From contig CAWKLE010000002.1 in the NCBI GenBank assembly GCA_963850415.1, forward strand, positions 62,001-126,000: a DNA stretch of 64,000 bases, written 5' to 3'. Below are positions 1-9,316 of this stretch, one piece after another. Origin of the DNA: VAXT01 sp963850415. Its GTDB lineage: Bacteria > Actinomycetota > Thermoleophilia > Gaiellales > Gaiellaceae. The notes under the pieces were generated by a model. It saw only the letters and a program-made list of their open reading frames with translations. It ran no database searches and was not told where the DNA came from. A program made the position numbers and the translations under genes. The number at the start of each line of letters is the position of its first letter. The first letter of the stretch is position 1.

Positions 1-45
1 GATCAGCGGCATCAGACTAACGGCAATTAGAAGCCTGGTTCTCAT
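1..45 (-). CDS. Start of the next type II secretion operon gene, cut by the window edge
   Basis: On the minus strand an ATG at 45-43 overlaps the stop of the GspM-like gene in an ATGA junction. It opens a frame reading MRTRLLIAVSLMPLI, a basic N-terminus followed by a hydrophobic stretch, as in a signal peptide. The position after gspM suggests a GspN or secretin (GspD) gene, but only 15 residues are visible, so the identity is inference from gene order. Confidence 0.5.
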   Translation of the reverse strand, partial: MRTRLLIAVSLMPLI

Positions 46-593
46 TTTGTTGCACTCGCCGGTGCATACCAGCGGGCGATTTTAAATTTACCACGCATTT
101 GCGTTGGGTCACTCGAATCGATGACAATATTTGCGCTCTCAAAAACAATGAAAGCATCAGGTGCTTGCACGTCGTAAAGAAAATGAACCAGCGGCGGCCA
201 CGGACTCTTGGTTTCGATGGAAGCGAATACTGATTGATACGCGCCCACCGTGGGGCTATCGCCAATAGCCGGGTTTTCGATCAATACGTTATGTTTGCCG
301 GCGATCTGTTTGAGCTGATCGAGCAAGGCCGAGGCATCGCTGGCCCCGTGAAAAACCGGCTGATGCTCGCGCAACCATTGCTCGCGTTTCGACCATAGAT
401 CGCTTTCCCGCAGCAAAACCGTTTGCTCATTGTGTGTTTGTTTTCGTTTCGCGACTTCGACTCGCGAATCTCCGATGGTGCGCAAAAGCCAGCTCCACAA
501 AAACAAGTTGACCAGCAAAAACACCACCAGCGCCACCAATCCGGCCAGTACCTGCTCACGCCGATTCATTCGTTGCAATACTCGCGCAATCAT
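42..593 (-). CDS. GspM/PilO-like inner-membrane assembly protein of a type II secretion system
   Basis: This 183-residue protein has a basic N-terminus, one membrane helix at about residues 15-38 (VLAGLVALVVFLLVNLFLW) and a periplasmic part with a short coiled region and an alpha/beta fold, the layout of GspM and PilO. In the secretion machine GspM pairs with GspL to link the cytoplasmic ATPase to the pseudopilus. It follows the GspL-like gene with an ATGA overlap (590-593) and overlaps the next gene the same way, so it is translationally coupled. The sequence itself diverges strongly, so the call rests mainly on topology and operon position. Confidence 0.65.
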   Translation of the reverse strand: MIARVLQRMNRREQVLAGLVALVVFLLVNLFLWSWLLRTIGDSRVEVAKRKQTHNEQTVLLRESDLWSKREQWLREHQPVFHGASDASALLDQLKQIAGKHNVLIENPAIGDSPTVGAYQSVFASIETKSPWPPLVHFLYDVQAPDAFIVFESANIVIDSSDPTQMRGKFKIARWYAPASATK

Positions 594-1814
594 CGCGGTC
601 TTCCCTCCAACCGGAATTGAGCGTGATCATTCGGCAAAATCCGCGGCGACTGCATATCGAAGGTAAAATTTTGCAAATCCGGATGTTTTTTGACTTTGTC
701 CGCGAACTGATAAGCCAGCGCGGCTTTGTTGGCCTCGCCCTCGATCGAAATCTGGCGTGCTGACTGATTGTAGGCAGTGATGCGCACATCCTGCGAGGGC
801 AGGCTATCGAACACGTGCAGCAAAATTTCGATCGGATAAAAATGTGGATCGATCGCTGGCGCCAGCGCTTTCCAGTTATTCGCGGCCGCTCGCACAAAAA
901 CGGTGCGGGGAGCGTCGCGTTCAATCTGGTGATCGAGCTGTCGGGATCGAAATTTCAAGTAACCAAGATGGATGAGCGCGAGGGCGACGATTGCGCCATA
1001 GGCAATTCCCGCTGCCATCAGCCGCTTCTTCCATTGGTCGCGCCGGACCTGACGTTGCCGCTCTTCGCGCCACGCTTGTGGAAGAAGATTAAGCCCGGTG
1101 GATGCGGGTGGCGTTTCCACTGCCATCATTTCGGTCGGCGACGCCAGCGCCTGCTCGACTTTGCCACGCAGGCCAAAACATTTTTCGTCTACCAGCACAT
1201 TTTGAAACGACGCGCTGATACCCTGTAACTCGGCCGTCATCGTCAATTGCGGCAGTTCGAGCTCGAGCGGCGCGCCGACGCCGCCATCAATCGTGCGCGC
1301 AAAGCTAAGCTTACCATTTTCAGAAATAGCGGAGACCAACGCGCCCGATTCCGGGTAGATGAACAAAGCGCAGCCTTTGCCCGCGTGGGTGGCGACGCGT
1401 TGTGCGGCATAGACCGTGACGGCGCGCGGAATGACCCGCCGATTCAACAGGGGTGCCGCGATTTCCGTCAGCTTTTGATTTTGTACCGCTACTGCAGATA
1501 CCACGCATTCGCCGTTGGCTTGTTCGATCACCTCGAAATCACTGGTGACTTCTTCAGTGGAAAAGGGAAGTGCCTTCTCCAGTTGAATGCGAACCATCTC
1601 GCGCAATTCCGATCCCTCCACGCTGGGCAAGCGCATCCGTTGCGCCAGCACGGCCGAGATCGGCAGCGCCAGGACGACATCATCATCCGTACTTCAAGGT
1701 TTGCGCGGCATCGTCCAGACTAGGAAACGCGCGCACTCGCCAATTGCCGTTTTCCGCGGGGCGACTGATCAAATTCCATCCTTCCGCTCCGGGCACAAGA
1801 AAGAGCTTGCTCAT
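590..1814 (-). CDS. GspL/PilM-N-like type II secretion protein (one frameshift)
   Basis: The gene starts at ATG 1814, overlapping the GspK stop as TAATG, with GGAAGGAG just upstream. The first 46 codons (MSKLFLVPGAEGWNLI...) run to about 1685, where one extra base shifts the frame; after it the protein continues DDDVVLALPISAVLAQRMRL and stays open to 590. The cytoplasmic half has the actin-like style of GspL/PilM. A membrane helix (AAGIAYGAIVALALIHLGY) lies near residue 270 of the reconstruction and is followed by a PilN-like periplasmic domain. GspL recruits the GspE ATPase and contacts GspM, the next gene. The frameshift looks like a sequence error because both halves fit the family. Confidence 0.65.
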
Positions 1815-2711
1815 TAAAACTCCTTCCATGTAATCAGCTGCGGAGTAGTGCCGGCGCGGAAGACGAGTTGAATTACACGAGTGACGTCGCTGGACCGCCC
1901 AGTGCTAACGATTCGTAAGACGGGATCCTTGAACAAAACGAAAGGACTAAGCTCTTGAAATTGCTGCGGGGAAAGTCCGAGGGCGGCACGGATGTCGTCG
2001 AGGCTATTAAAGACGGTGTCATCAGCTGTCCCGTCCTTCCCATCTGGTCCCGCCCGCAATTGGAGAAAACGTTCGACCATCGCATCGGTAAATCCCGGCA
2101 AAGCACGCAGGACGTCTCGTGGCGCCCAAGCCAAATCAACCGGTCCAGTGCTATTCACCGTCAATTCATCATCCCAACCCGGCGCCGAAGTGAACTCCTC
2201 CCATCCTTTTACTTTTTTTAAGTCATCTATTCGCGTCAACAAAGTGTGCGCAGGATGATAATCCTCGCTATCGCTCCGCGCCGTTCAAGCGGTGCGTTCC
2301 AACATTCGGGTCCACCCAATCGAGCAGACAATCCATCATGTGATCGCGCTCGTTCAAATCTATGCCTTTTACCTCAAGATACTGCCGCAGCATTTCAATC
2401 CGCGCCGGATTTTCTCCGGCCACCAGCCAGTTGATATTTAAACGCCCGCCTTCGCCCGTGATGCGAGCGCTATAACTTTGGCGGGGCCCAAACTTGCCTT
2501 GGAGATTCGGCGAATTCGGATTGATCGTGGGAGTGATCGCCACTTCCGCGCCCGAGGCCGCCATCGCCTGTGCCTCGAGAATTCGGTTCTCAGTCCCCGA
2601 GATGTTAAGACGCGAATCGATGTTCAATGCCCACGACATGACCAAGGCTGCCAGCAAAAAGAGAGCCCACAGCGCAAGCAGAAGGGCAGCTCCCGCGCGA
2701 TTTCGAGGGCT
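1814..2711 (-). CDS. gspK: GspK-like minor pseudopilin (frameshifted)
   Basis: Two open frames join into one protein. The N-terminal part (2657-2268) has the pseudopilin hydrophobic helix (LLLALWALFLLAALVMSW) and GspK-type text such as GRLNINWL. The C-terminal part (2242-1814) carries the helix-hairpin-like LPGFTDAMVERFL region and ends WKEF. They join at about 2270, where one extra base separates ...NGAE from DSEDYHPAHTLL. The start is also unclear: the ATG overlapping the GspJ stop is in the wrong frame, so a second indel near 2700-2712 is likely. GspK caps the pseudopilus tip with GspI and GspJ. Confidence 0.7.
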
Positions 2712-3401
2712 TCATAATGGCATTCGTGCAAGCGGCACGGTGATTTCCTTGTGCGCGGTCGCATCGGTGCGACCGATCACTACCTTGACCAGACGCGGCA
2801 ACGTGGCCGTGTCAGTCCAGCGTTGCACCCATGTATTTAAACGCGAATCGAAAAAGCGAATTTGCAAAGTGCCAACATTGTCGATTAGGCGCACCCATGT
2901 TTCGTGTTCATTTGAAACAGCGGTGTCATCCTTTGGTTTCCGCAAAAGACCGAGATCGAGCTGCCGGCTTTTTGCGTCGTGAGGGCGGAGACGGAGGCTT
3001 ACCTGAAAATCGCCCGTCGCATTGCGCGTCAATAGTCCCGGGCCCGCCGAGCAGACCCAGCTTAACTCATCGCGATCACGCCCTTCGATCTTTAACGGTT
3101 CACCCGTCAGGGCACCGGTCCCCGGCGGCAAACTTTGCAACTGCTGAGTCAGCAACTCGCGCAATCCATCGTAGCGCGCTTCTACCGCATCCCCTTCCGA
3201 CGAGACCCGCATCGCGGTAACGTTGGCTTGCACAAAACGATAAATCGCCAGCGACATCATTCCGAGAATGATCACCGCCAGCATGATCTCAAGCAGGGTG
3301 AAAGCACGCGCACGTATATCCCTGGGGAGCACAGGCCGCGGGGCAGCGCTCCCCGGAAAAGAACTCGAGCATCGTTTTTGATCTTCAGAGCCGGTAAACA
3401 T
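2712..3401 (-). CDS. gspJ: GspJ-like minor pseudopilin
   Basis: The preferred start is ATG 3401 (MFTGSEDQKR...), giving 229 residues; an upstream in-frame ATG at 3434 would lie deeper inside gspI. The prepilin motif is RARA/FTLLEIMLAVIILG, with cleavage before Phe and Glu at mature position 5, the hallmark read by the prepilin peptidase. The rest is a beta-rich domain of GspJ length. It overlaps the end of gspI by 17 bases and its stop overlaps the presumed gspK start. GspJ forms the tip complex with GspI and GspK. Confidence 0.75.
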   Translation of the reverse strand: MFTGSEDQKRCSSSFPGSAAPRPVLPRDIRARAFTLLEIMLAVIILGMMSLAIYRFVQANVTAMRVSSEGDAVEARYDGLRELLTQQLQSLPPGTGALTGEPLKIEGRDRDELSWVCSAGPGLLTRNATGDFQVSLRLRPHDAKSRQLDLGLLRKPKDDTAVSNEHETWVRLIDNVGTLQIRFFDSRLNTWVQRWTDTATLPRLVKVVIGRTDATAHKEITVPLARMPL

Positions 3402-3775
3402 AAAATGCGATCGCTTTCGACTGGTTGGCTCCACCGCGCATCCAATTCGCGGTTAAGGTCACTCGAATAATTCCGGTTAGCTCGGTCCCGTCTTCTTCTT
3501 TCATTTCCTGGGGAACAGCTTTCTGCACCAGTTTTATGATACCAAATCCGGTATCGATTTTGGATTCTTTTGCTATATCCGGTTGCCCAGGGGTTGTTTC
3601 GATTTCCACCATCCGGTTCGCCAAAATCTCCCGTACCCGGGCGTCATCCGCGCTTAACACACTTGCATTCATGCAATTGTTTACCGCGCGCCCGAGCGCG
3701 ATGATTCCAACCGCGAAGATCAATAACCCGAGCAACACCTCGTAAAGGGCAAATGCTTTTCGCGAACACAGCCAT
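3385..3775 (-). CDS. gspI: GspI-like minor pseudopilin (start uncertain)
   Basis: The protein has a type III prepilin signal, KAFALYEVLLGLLIFAVG, with Glu at mature position 5, followed by about 100 residues of GspI-like sequence. The frame is open up to 3870, but codons above about 3773 lie entirely inside a copy of an intergenic hairpin repeat, so that long N-terminus is unlikely. ATG 3775 reads MAVFAK and joins the prepilin helix only if one A of the AAAA run near 3757 is an insertion. That start sits exactly at the repeat edge. GspI nucleates the pseudopilus tip. Confidence 0.65.
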
Positions 3776-3865
3776 ACCTGCCTGTGCGCCCAGCGGGCTT
3801 TTAGCCGGCTGAAGTGAAACAGGCTTAAAGCCTGTTTGCCGCACAGACTTGGAAGTCTGTGTGCC
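3773..3865. repeat. Hairpin-rich intergenic repeat, copy 1
   Basis: This stretch of about 93 bases shares most positions with 4604-4695 (for example CCTGTGCGCCCAGCGGGCTT in both). It contains a perfect 10-base-arm palindrome, AAACAGGCTT-a-AAGCCTGTTT (3817-3837), and a second hairpin, CACAGACTT-gg-AAGTCTGTG (3842-3861). It lies between gspH and gspI and touches the likely gspI start. It looks like a REP/BIME-type mobile intergenic element. Confidence 0.75.
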
Positions 3866-3888
3866 ATCAAATGCCCTGCCAGACGACT

Positions 3889-4363
3889 CTAGCGCGCTGC
3901 ATAACTGATGATCTCCCCCAGCCCGCTCAACGGCGAATACTCCGTGGTCCAGCTCCCATCATCGCTGACAAAACGGATTCTGGCTGGCTCGCATACGCCC
4001 GACTCCCAAAAGATCCACTCTGCGGGCACCTTTTTCGACAACGCCGCCGGCAACTCGAGCCGCCATTTGTCATGGCGCGCGATTGGCATGGTATCGATGG
4101 GGTCGTGCGGTTCGGTTTTCAAAAATGCCGCGGGTTGCAAGGTGATAACAGCATCACTCCAGACAATTAAATAGGCACGGTGTTCAGCCAGACTGCGCTC
4201 GTGTGCTTGACGGACCAGCTCATTAAAACGATCCAGCGACCGATGTAGCCTCTTATCCGCCAGCACACCATTCAGGCTCGGCACGGCCAACGTAAGCTAA
4301 GAGCAGTAAAATGAAGACTGCGATTATTATTTCCACCAAAGTAAAACCGCGCTTGCGCCACAT
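3889..4363 (-). CDS. gspH: GspH/FimT-like minor pseudopilin (one frameshift)
   Basis: ATG 4363 begins MWRKRGFTLVEIIIAVFILL, a textbook prepilin signal (G/FTLVE). The frame breaks near 4265 inside the hydrophobic helix; with one extra base removed it continues LAVPSLNGVLADKRLHRSLD and stays open to 3889. The total is about 157 residues, normal for GspH. As the first visible gene of the minus-strand operon it probably lies near the promoter in the 4364-4772 gap. No major pseudopilin gene gspG is seen here. Confidence 0.7.
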
Positions 4364-4540
4364 GTGTGAAATTTACGACTTGGCCGCAAAATCACAATGC
4401 GCCACTCAGACATGGAGTGTTGGATACTGGAGCGGTGAAAAAGCGACAAAGAGTGCGCCCTACCAAGAAATCGATTCGTGGGCAGATGGTAGGGCGAGAC
4501 TCCGTCGAGCCGACCTCGCTCCACCGCTCCGTCCCTCCGT

Positions 4541-4576
4541 CATTCCATCATTACATCATTCCATCATTCCATTCCC
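4541..4576. repeat. Imperfect ATCATTCC microsatellite
   Basis: About four and a half units of ATCATTCC/ATCATTAC follow each other between 4541 and 4576. It is a simple-sequence tract in non-coding DNA and no function is evident. Confidence 0.6.
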
Positions 4577-4603
4577 GCCCCGGCACGAGCTGGTGGAACA
4601 CGG

Positions 4604-4695
4604 CATACATGCCTGTGCGCCCAGCGGGCTTTTAGCCTGCTGAAGGGAAACAGGCTTCAGACCTGTTTAGCACACAACTTGAAATCTATGTTCCC
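4604..4695. repeat. Hairpin-rich intergenic repeat, copy 2
   Basis: This is the second copy of the element at 3773-3865, in the same orientation. It keeps the CAGCGGGCTTTTAGCC part almost unchanged. Its hairpins have decayed (AAACAGGCTTCAGACCTGTTT and CACAACTTGAAATCTATG), so it looks like the older copy. Confidence 0.7.
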
Positions 4696-4772
4696 CCCAC
4701 CCGGACAACGAGCCGCTAAAAAATGGCAACCGAGCGACAGCGTATCGAAGTTCGATATGTTACGTTTGTTAC

Positions 4773-5509
4773 ATGCCTAGCATGCTTGCGCGCGAAGCCT
4801 GGCACCAGCCTGAGCTAAATGTAATCCCGCGGACCACGCGGAAAAATCGGGTTTTGCGGGGAATCGGTGTCCGCGCGGGCCTGTTGTTCGCCGCGCTTTT
4901 TGTCATCGCGATTTTCGTCTGGCAGGGAATCGCAGCCCATGGTGCGCCCGATCCGTTGCAAGCGCACACCACCGCCACCGTCGCCTCGCTCGATATCGGT
5001 GTACTCGTTTTCCGCGAGGGACTCGAATGCATTCTCGTTCTCGCTGCCGTCACCGCCAGCATGACCGGTCCCGGCGAAATTATCGGAAACCGGTGATGTC
5101 AGGCGCCGCCATCGCTTTCCTCGCCACCCTTGTGACCTGGTTCGTCGCCGTCGGAATCATGAAGCAGTTGAGCGAGAACGTTCCCGCTCTGCATTTGCAG
5201 GCAGCGACCGGACTGCTCGCGGTGATCGTGCTGCTTGTGATCATGAACTGGTTCTTTCACAAAATCTATTGGGGCGGCTGGATTCGCGCCCATAATCGCC
5301 GGCGCAAATCGCTCCTCGATGGCGCGACCAGCAACTCGCGCCTGCGCTGGGGGCTAATCCTTCTCGGGTTTACCTCGCTGTATCGCGAAGGATTTGAAGT
5401 GGTGCTTTTTCTCCAGAGCTATCATCTGCGACTCGGCGGCGCAGTTGTGCTCAAGGGAACGCTGCTCGGTCTCGTCCTGACCGGGATGGTCGCGCTCCTG
5501 ACCTTCGTG
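4773..5509 (+). CDS. FTR1-family iron permease, truncated at a GATC junction and frameshifted
   Basis: The gene opens MPSMLAREAWHQ and carries the first iron-binding motif REGLE (residues 81-85). A one-base shift near 5085-5090 moves the frame; it then continues ...SGAAIAFLATLVTWFV and the second motif YREGFE (5380-5397). Several membrane helices are visible. FTR1 permeases import iron across the inner membrane. Family-like sequence ends with LLTFV at 5509, and GATC follows at once; the frame then runs into unrelated high-GC coding text. About a third of the usual length is missing. The truncation is best explained by a joining artefact, not by real gene loss. Confidence 0.75.
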
Positions 5510-5513
5510 GATC
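5510..5513. other. Probable chimeric junction at a GATC site
   Basis: Left of this point the DNA encodes FTR1 at moderate GC; right of it the DNA is strongly GC-rich and unrelated. The switch falls on GATC, the Sau3AI/MboI/DpnII site, and the window also begins with GATC. This fits co-ligated fragments of a partial-digest library or a proximity-ligation artefact. Confidence 0.65.
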
Positions 5514-5581
5514 GCTGCTGCGGCGTTCGAGCACCTCGACGCCGGAGTGCCGTTCGGCCCCGCGATCCTGGGGGGAGAGCC

Positions 5582-7094
5582 TTGCGCCGCCTGACGTTCC
5601 TTGCCGTCAGCATCGCAGTTGGCGCTGCGACCTTGACGCTGGCGCACAGCGGCGCCGGCGCGGGGAGCGGCAAGATCGTCGCCGACAGCGGCTTCCGGCC
5701 CAAGGTGAACGGGTTCTCGTTCGCGAACTACGGATCGGGGAAGGCGGATCTGTCCGCAAACGAGCTGCGGTTGCTGTTCGGCAGCAGGGTATGCATGTTC
5801 GTCAAGAAGTCCGGCGCCTGTGTGCTGACGCCGTCGGGGCAGGCCTGGCTCAAGCAGCAGAACCGAGAGATGAAGAGCGGGCATTGCACAGGCATGTCTG
5901 TGCTGAGCCTCTTGCTCTTTCGCCATCAGTTCCCGGCGTTCAAGTCGCGGACGAGCAAGCTGCGGCTGCGGGGCAACGTGCGGCTCCAGCGGACGATCGC
6001 CTACGCGTTCACCTGGCAGCTGCTACCGAGCGTCATCGACAAGACGATCGGCGGCACGCCCGACCAGATCGTGCAGAAGCTGATCTCGGCCCTGCGGCAA
6101 CGCGGTGGAGAGACCTACGGCCTTGTGGTCTTCCAACCCGGCTACGAGGGCGGACACGAGATCACGCCGTACGCGGTGGAGGAGCTCGGGCGCGGGCGCT
6201 ACGACGTTCTCATCTACGACAACAACTGGCCCGGTGCGACGCGCAGGCTGCACATCAACACAACCAAGAACACGTGGAACTACGAGTTCGAGCCGGGAGA
6301 CGTCTACCGAGGAAACGCCGGGACCAAGACGCTCATTCTTACGCCCACCACGCCAGGCCTAGGCGTCCACCAGTGCCCGTTCTGCTCGGGCCGCAGTGGC
6401 GGGGAGACGCACTTCAACGAGCTGCGTCTGGAAGGCAATCCGTTCAGCCACGCTCACCTGCTGATCACCGACGGCCAGGGCCGCCGCATCGGTTACGTCG
6501 GCAGCACGTTCGTGAACGAGATTCCGGGCGCGAGCGCGGTCAGGCAGCGGACGGCTGCGGGTGGTGCGAGCGAAGAGCCGGTGTACCGCATCCCGGCGGA
6601 GCTGAGCCTGACCGTGACCATCGACGGACGCGGCCTGCGCCATCCCGACACCGAGTACCTGTCGATGATCGGGCCCGGACGCGATGCCGGGATCGACAAC
6701 CTTCGGGTCCGCCCAGGCGAGGTCCACTCGTTCGAGGTCTCCGGGGCGGTCGGCCAGTTTGTGTACCGCAGCGCGCCAGGGCAGACCGAGTCGCCGCTCT
6801 TCCACATCGGCCTCGCCGGCACCGGCAAGGGCTACCGCATCGGCGTCAAGGAGGTGTCACTCTCACCCGGCTCCGTGATCACGAGCCAGAACGACCGGGC
6901 TCAAGGCACGCTCACGTTCCAGGACTCCGGCGCCAACCACGGGGCATTTGACGTTACCCTCGCCTACTTCGCCAATGGCAAGGTCCCGAGAGCTGGCGAA
7001 GCGCAGGATCCAGCTCGCTGCCAACCAGAGGGCCGTGGTGCACTACGGCAGCATCCGGCCCGGCCAGACGACGATCCCGATCACGATCTCGTAG
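5582..7094 (+). CDS. Secreted papain-like cysteine-peptidase-fold protein (hypothetical)
   Basis: The start chosen is TTG 5582, preceded by GGGGGGAGAG; it yields MRRLTFLAVSIAVGAATLTL, a clear signal peptide. The mature protein shows three blocks typical of papain-like folds: SGHCTGMSVLSLL (Cys about 102 at a helix start), GGHEITPYAV (His about 192) and LIYDNNWPG (Asp about 212). A CPFC pair (264-267) follows, then a C-terminal region of beta-rich sequence. The last 35 codons need a frame change near 6990, after which it reads LAKRRIQLAANQRAVVHYGS and stops at 7092-7094. The catalytic role is inference from motif order; no named family was recognised. Confidence 0.6.
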
Positions 7095-7600
7095 ATCGAC
7101 ATAGAACCGGGTGACCTCCGGCTAGGGCCAGCAGGCGGTCGGGCTTTCGACGGCTCAACCAGCGGCTTTGCGCCGGGATGGTAGGCGAATGGTCAGCAGA
7201 ACGGAGATAGCGAAGCCGGGGGTGTTAAAGCCCGCCCTCGTCAGATAGGGCTATAGGCGCAGCACAGAACGGGTTGTATCTGGGGAAGCGCCGTCAGTTG
7301 CTCGCGCTTTCCCAGCTCCACCATTCCCCGGGCCCTTCGTCGAGGACGAACAGAAGGTAAGGGGCAAGACCACTGACACGCACCCGCCCACCAGGGCCGA
7401 TCACTCGTGCGGGCCGGGCTACGCCTTCATGTCGGCGGCGCAGTACGGTGAAGCTAGACACAAACGCGGGTAAAGCGTTCGCTGACGCCGCTGCACTGAG
7501 GTCGACCCTGCTGAGCCTCGGTGACGCCAGCGTCCCTTCTCGTGCCGTGCCGGAATGCAGGGCTAAATTTGGGTGGCTGTCGAACTGATGGGAGGGAGAG
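7095..7600. other. Intergenic region with a tRNA-like fragment
   Basis: No convincing gene lies in these 506 bases. Bases 7103-7122 read GAACCGGGTGACCTCCGGCT, nearly identical to the tRNA-Ala T-arm to anticodon-stem stretch at about 10393-10411 apart from one extra G. On the minus strand an open frame ends at 7294 with ...LLFVLDEGPGEWWSWESASN; it may be the end of a small gene, but no start is clear and it runs antisense into the next gene. A GGGAGGGAGAG ribosome-binding site for the next gene closes the region. Confidence 0.5.
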
Positions 7601-8281
7601 ATGAGAGTGTGCATCGTCGGGGCTTCGGGGAAGCTCGGGCAGTACATGGTCGAGCAGTCGCTGGATCGCGGTGACGAGGTGGTTGGAGTGTGCCGCGAGC
7701 AAAGCGTGGGGAAGCTCGACGCATTCAAGGGGCGCATCACTGTCATCCCGGGAGCGACCGACGACCGCGAGGTCATCAAGCGCGCTGTCGCGGGGTGCGA
7801 CGGGATTCTCGTCGTGATGACCCCGCGAGGCGTCCACGGGTACTCGACGGGAACAACCCAGGCGGTACTCGACTATGCGCCCCCTGGCGCGCGCCTCGTC
7901 TTCTCTTGCGGATGGCACATCAGCCTCGACGGGCAAGACGTGTACTCGCTGAAGCTGAAGACCCTCGTGAAGATCTTCGGCCCGCTTGCGCGTCTCGCTC
8001 GCTTCGCCGATCTCGACGACCAGGTGGAGGCGGCCCGGCGGATCTTTGCCAGCGACACGCGGTGGACCGTCGTACGCGGCAGCGACCTTGAGGAGGGCGA
8101 GAGTCAGGGCCTGCCCGTGTGGAGCAGGCACGTGGGCGATCCCATACTCGAGAGCAACATCACGCGCCGCGTCGACTTCGCCCTCTTCATGGTCGAGGCT
8201 CTAAACAACGACGAACTGGTTCACGAGGCCCCGGCGATCGTTGGCCGCCAGACCCCTTCGGCGCTCGCGCACGCCGCCTAG
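7601..8281 (+). CDS. NAD(P)-binding atypical short-chain reductase (NmrA/SDR-a like)
   Basis: This 226-residue protein begins MRVCIVGASGKLGQYMVEQ, a Rossmann fold with the GASGKLG dinucleotide motif of atypical SDRs such as NmrA and SDR-a5. The middle has the ILVVMTPRGV strand and an ARLVFSCGWH segment; the classical YxxxK catalytic pair is not obvious, as is usual for NmrA-like members. A strong ribosome-binding site (GGGAGGGAGAG) lies just before ATG 7601. It is a single gene with no operon partner within 300 bases. The substrate cannot be predicted. The frame is intact. Confidence 0.7.
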   Translation: MRVCIVGASGKLGQYMVEQSLDRGDEVVGVCREQSVGKLDAFKGRITVIPGATDDREVIKRAVAGCDGILVVMTPRGVHGYSTGTTQAVLDYAPPGARLVFSCGWHISLDGQDVYSLKLKTLVKIFGPLARLARFADLDDQVEAARRIFASDTRWTVVRGSDLEEGESQGLPVWSRHVGDPILESNITRRVDFALFMVEALNNDELVHEAPAIVGRQTPSALAHAA

Positions 8282-8619
8282 CGAGCGCACCCTCCGATGT
8301 CGAGAGAGTCCTCGGGCCGGCTCTCCCTTCGCATCCTTCCCCGGGATAACCCAAGGCCAGGCCGGTCTTGACCCCCCTTTGGAACACCTGTGGGCAGGGT
8401 GTCTCGCGATCGGCGCTAGGGGCGCGCCAGGAAGAGGGACTAGGCGAGCGAGCTTTGCGCGGTCTAGCCTCAGCCGATGGAGCCGGGTCGTAGGAAGGCG
8501 TGCGGGCGTTCGGCTCGCCACCCCGCCCCAAATCTGCGTTACGTTCTCGCTTCTTCCCGGTCGAGGTGGCGGTGCGGCATTCCGCCTGCTCGCCATCACC
8601 GGGGGAAAGGGGATTAGGG
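8282..8619. other. Intergenic region, nothing recognised
   Basis: These 338 bases separate the SDR gene and the DUF4386-like gene. They are GC-rich, hold no convincing frame and no clear hairpin terminator. A purine-rich GGGGGAAAGGGG lies just before the downstream GTG start. Confidence 0.5.
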
Positions 8620-9316
8620 GTGTCGCTGGATCAGAAGAGGGCGCGTTGGTTCGGCGTGCTCTACCTCATCACGTTCGTCACGTCGATTCCGGCGCTGCTG
8701 CTGTACCAGCCGGTGCTCGACGATCCGGTCGGCTACATCGCGGGTGCGGGGCATGACAAGCGGATCTTGTTCGGCGCGTTCTTGGAGTTGCTGCTGATCA
8801 TCGCGAACATCGGCACGGCGGTCGTGATCGTCCCGATCATGTGGCGGCAGTACGAAGACCTGGCGATCGGCTACGTGACGGCGCGGATGTTCGAATGCAC
8901 GTTCATCCTCGTCGGCATCCTCGCGGTGCTCGGGATCATCACGTTGCGGCAACCAGGCCGCAGGCGCGGCTGAGGGCACGGTCGCCTACACCCTCGCGGC
9001 GATCAAGGACTGGACGTTCCTCCTCGGCCCGGGCTGGGTCGTCGGCTGGGGGAACGGGCTGATCCTCGGCTACATGATGTACCGCACGCAACTCGTGCCT
9101 CGGCCGTGGCCGTGGCTCGGGCTGATCGGCGGGTCGCTGCTCATCATCACCGGAACGGCCATCTTGTTCGGCGGGAACCATCCGAGCGGCACGCTGCGCT
9201 CGCTGCAAGGCATCGCGACCATCCCGGAGGCCGCGTGGGAACTCTTCCTCGGCGTCTACTGCACCATCTGGGGCTTCCGGCGCGAGGCCCCGATCCTCTC
9301 CGAGAGCGCCCGATGA
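8620..9316 (+). CDS. DUF4386-like integral membrane protein (one frameshift)
   Basis: The start is GTG 8620 after GGGGGAAAGGGG. It reads VSLDQKRARWFGVLYLITFV, the typical opening of DUF4386 proteins (short polar start, then ARxxGxxYLI and a helix). The frame breaks near 8945-8955; in the next frame it continues NQAAGAAEGTVAYTLAAIKD and then GPGWVVGWGNGLILGYMMYR and runs to 9316. Six to seven membrane helices are visible over about 232 residues. The function of the family is unknown. Its stop overlaps the next gene (ATGA at 9313), so the two are coupled. Confidence 0.65.

Larger units (their letters stand above)
4364..4772. other. Intergenic region between gspH and the FTR1 gene
   Basis: These 409 bases separate the divergent secretion operon and iron-permease gene, so they must hold promoters for both; no clear promoter boxes could be picked out. 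They contain a short imperfect tandem repeat of ATCATTCC units (about 4541-4576) and copy 2 of the hairpin repeat (4604-4695). I see no further gene. Confidence 0.6.

Noticed and set aside
3644..3870. Long N-terminus of GspI through the repeat
   Set aside because: The extra codons are translated repeat DNA and would place about 35 residues before the prepilin signal, unlike the family.
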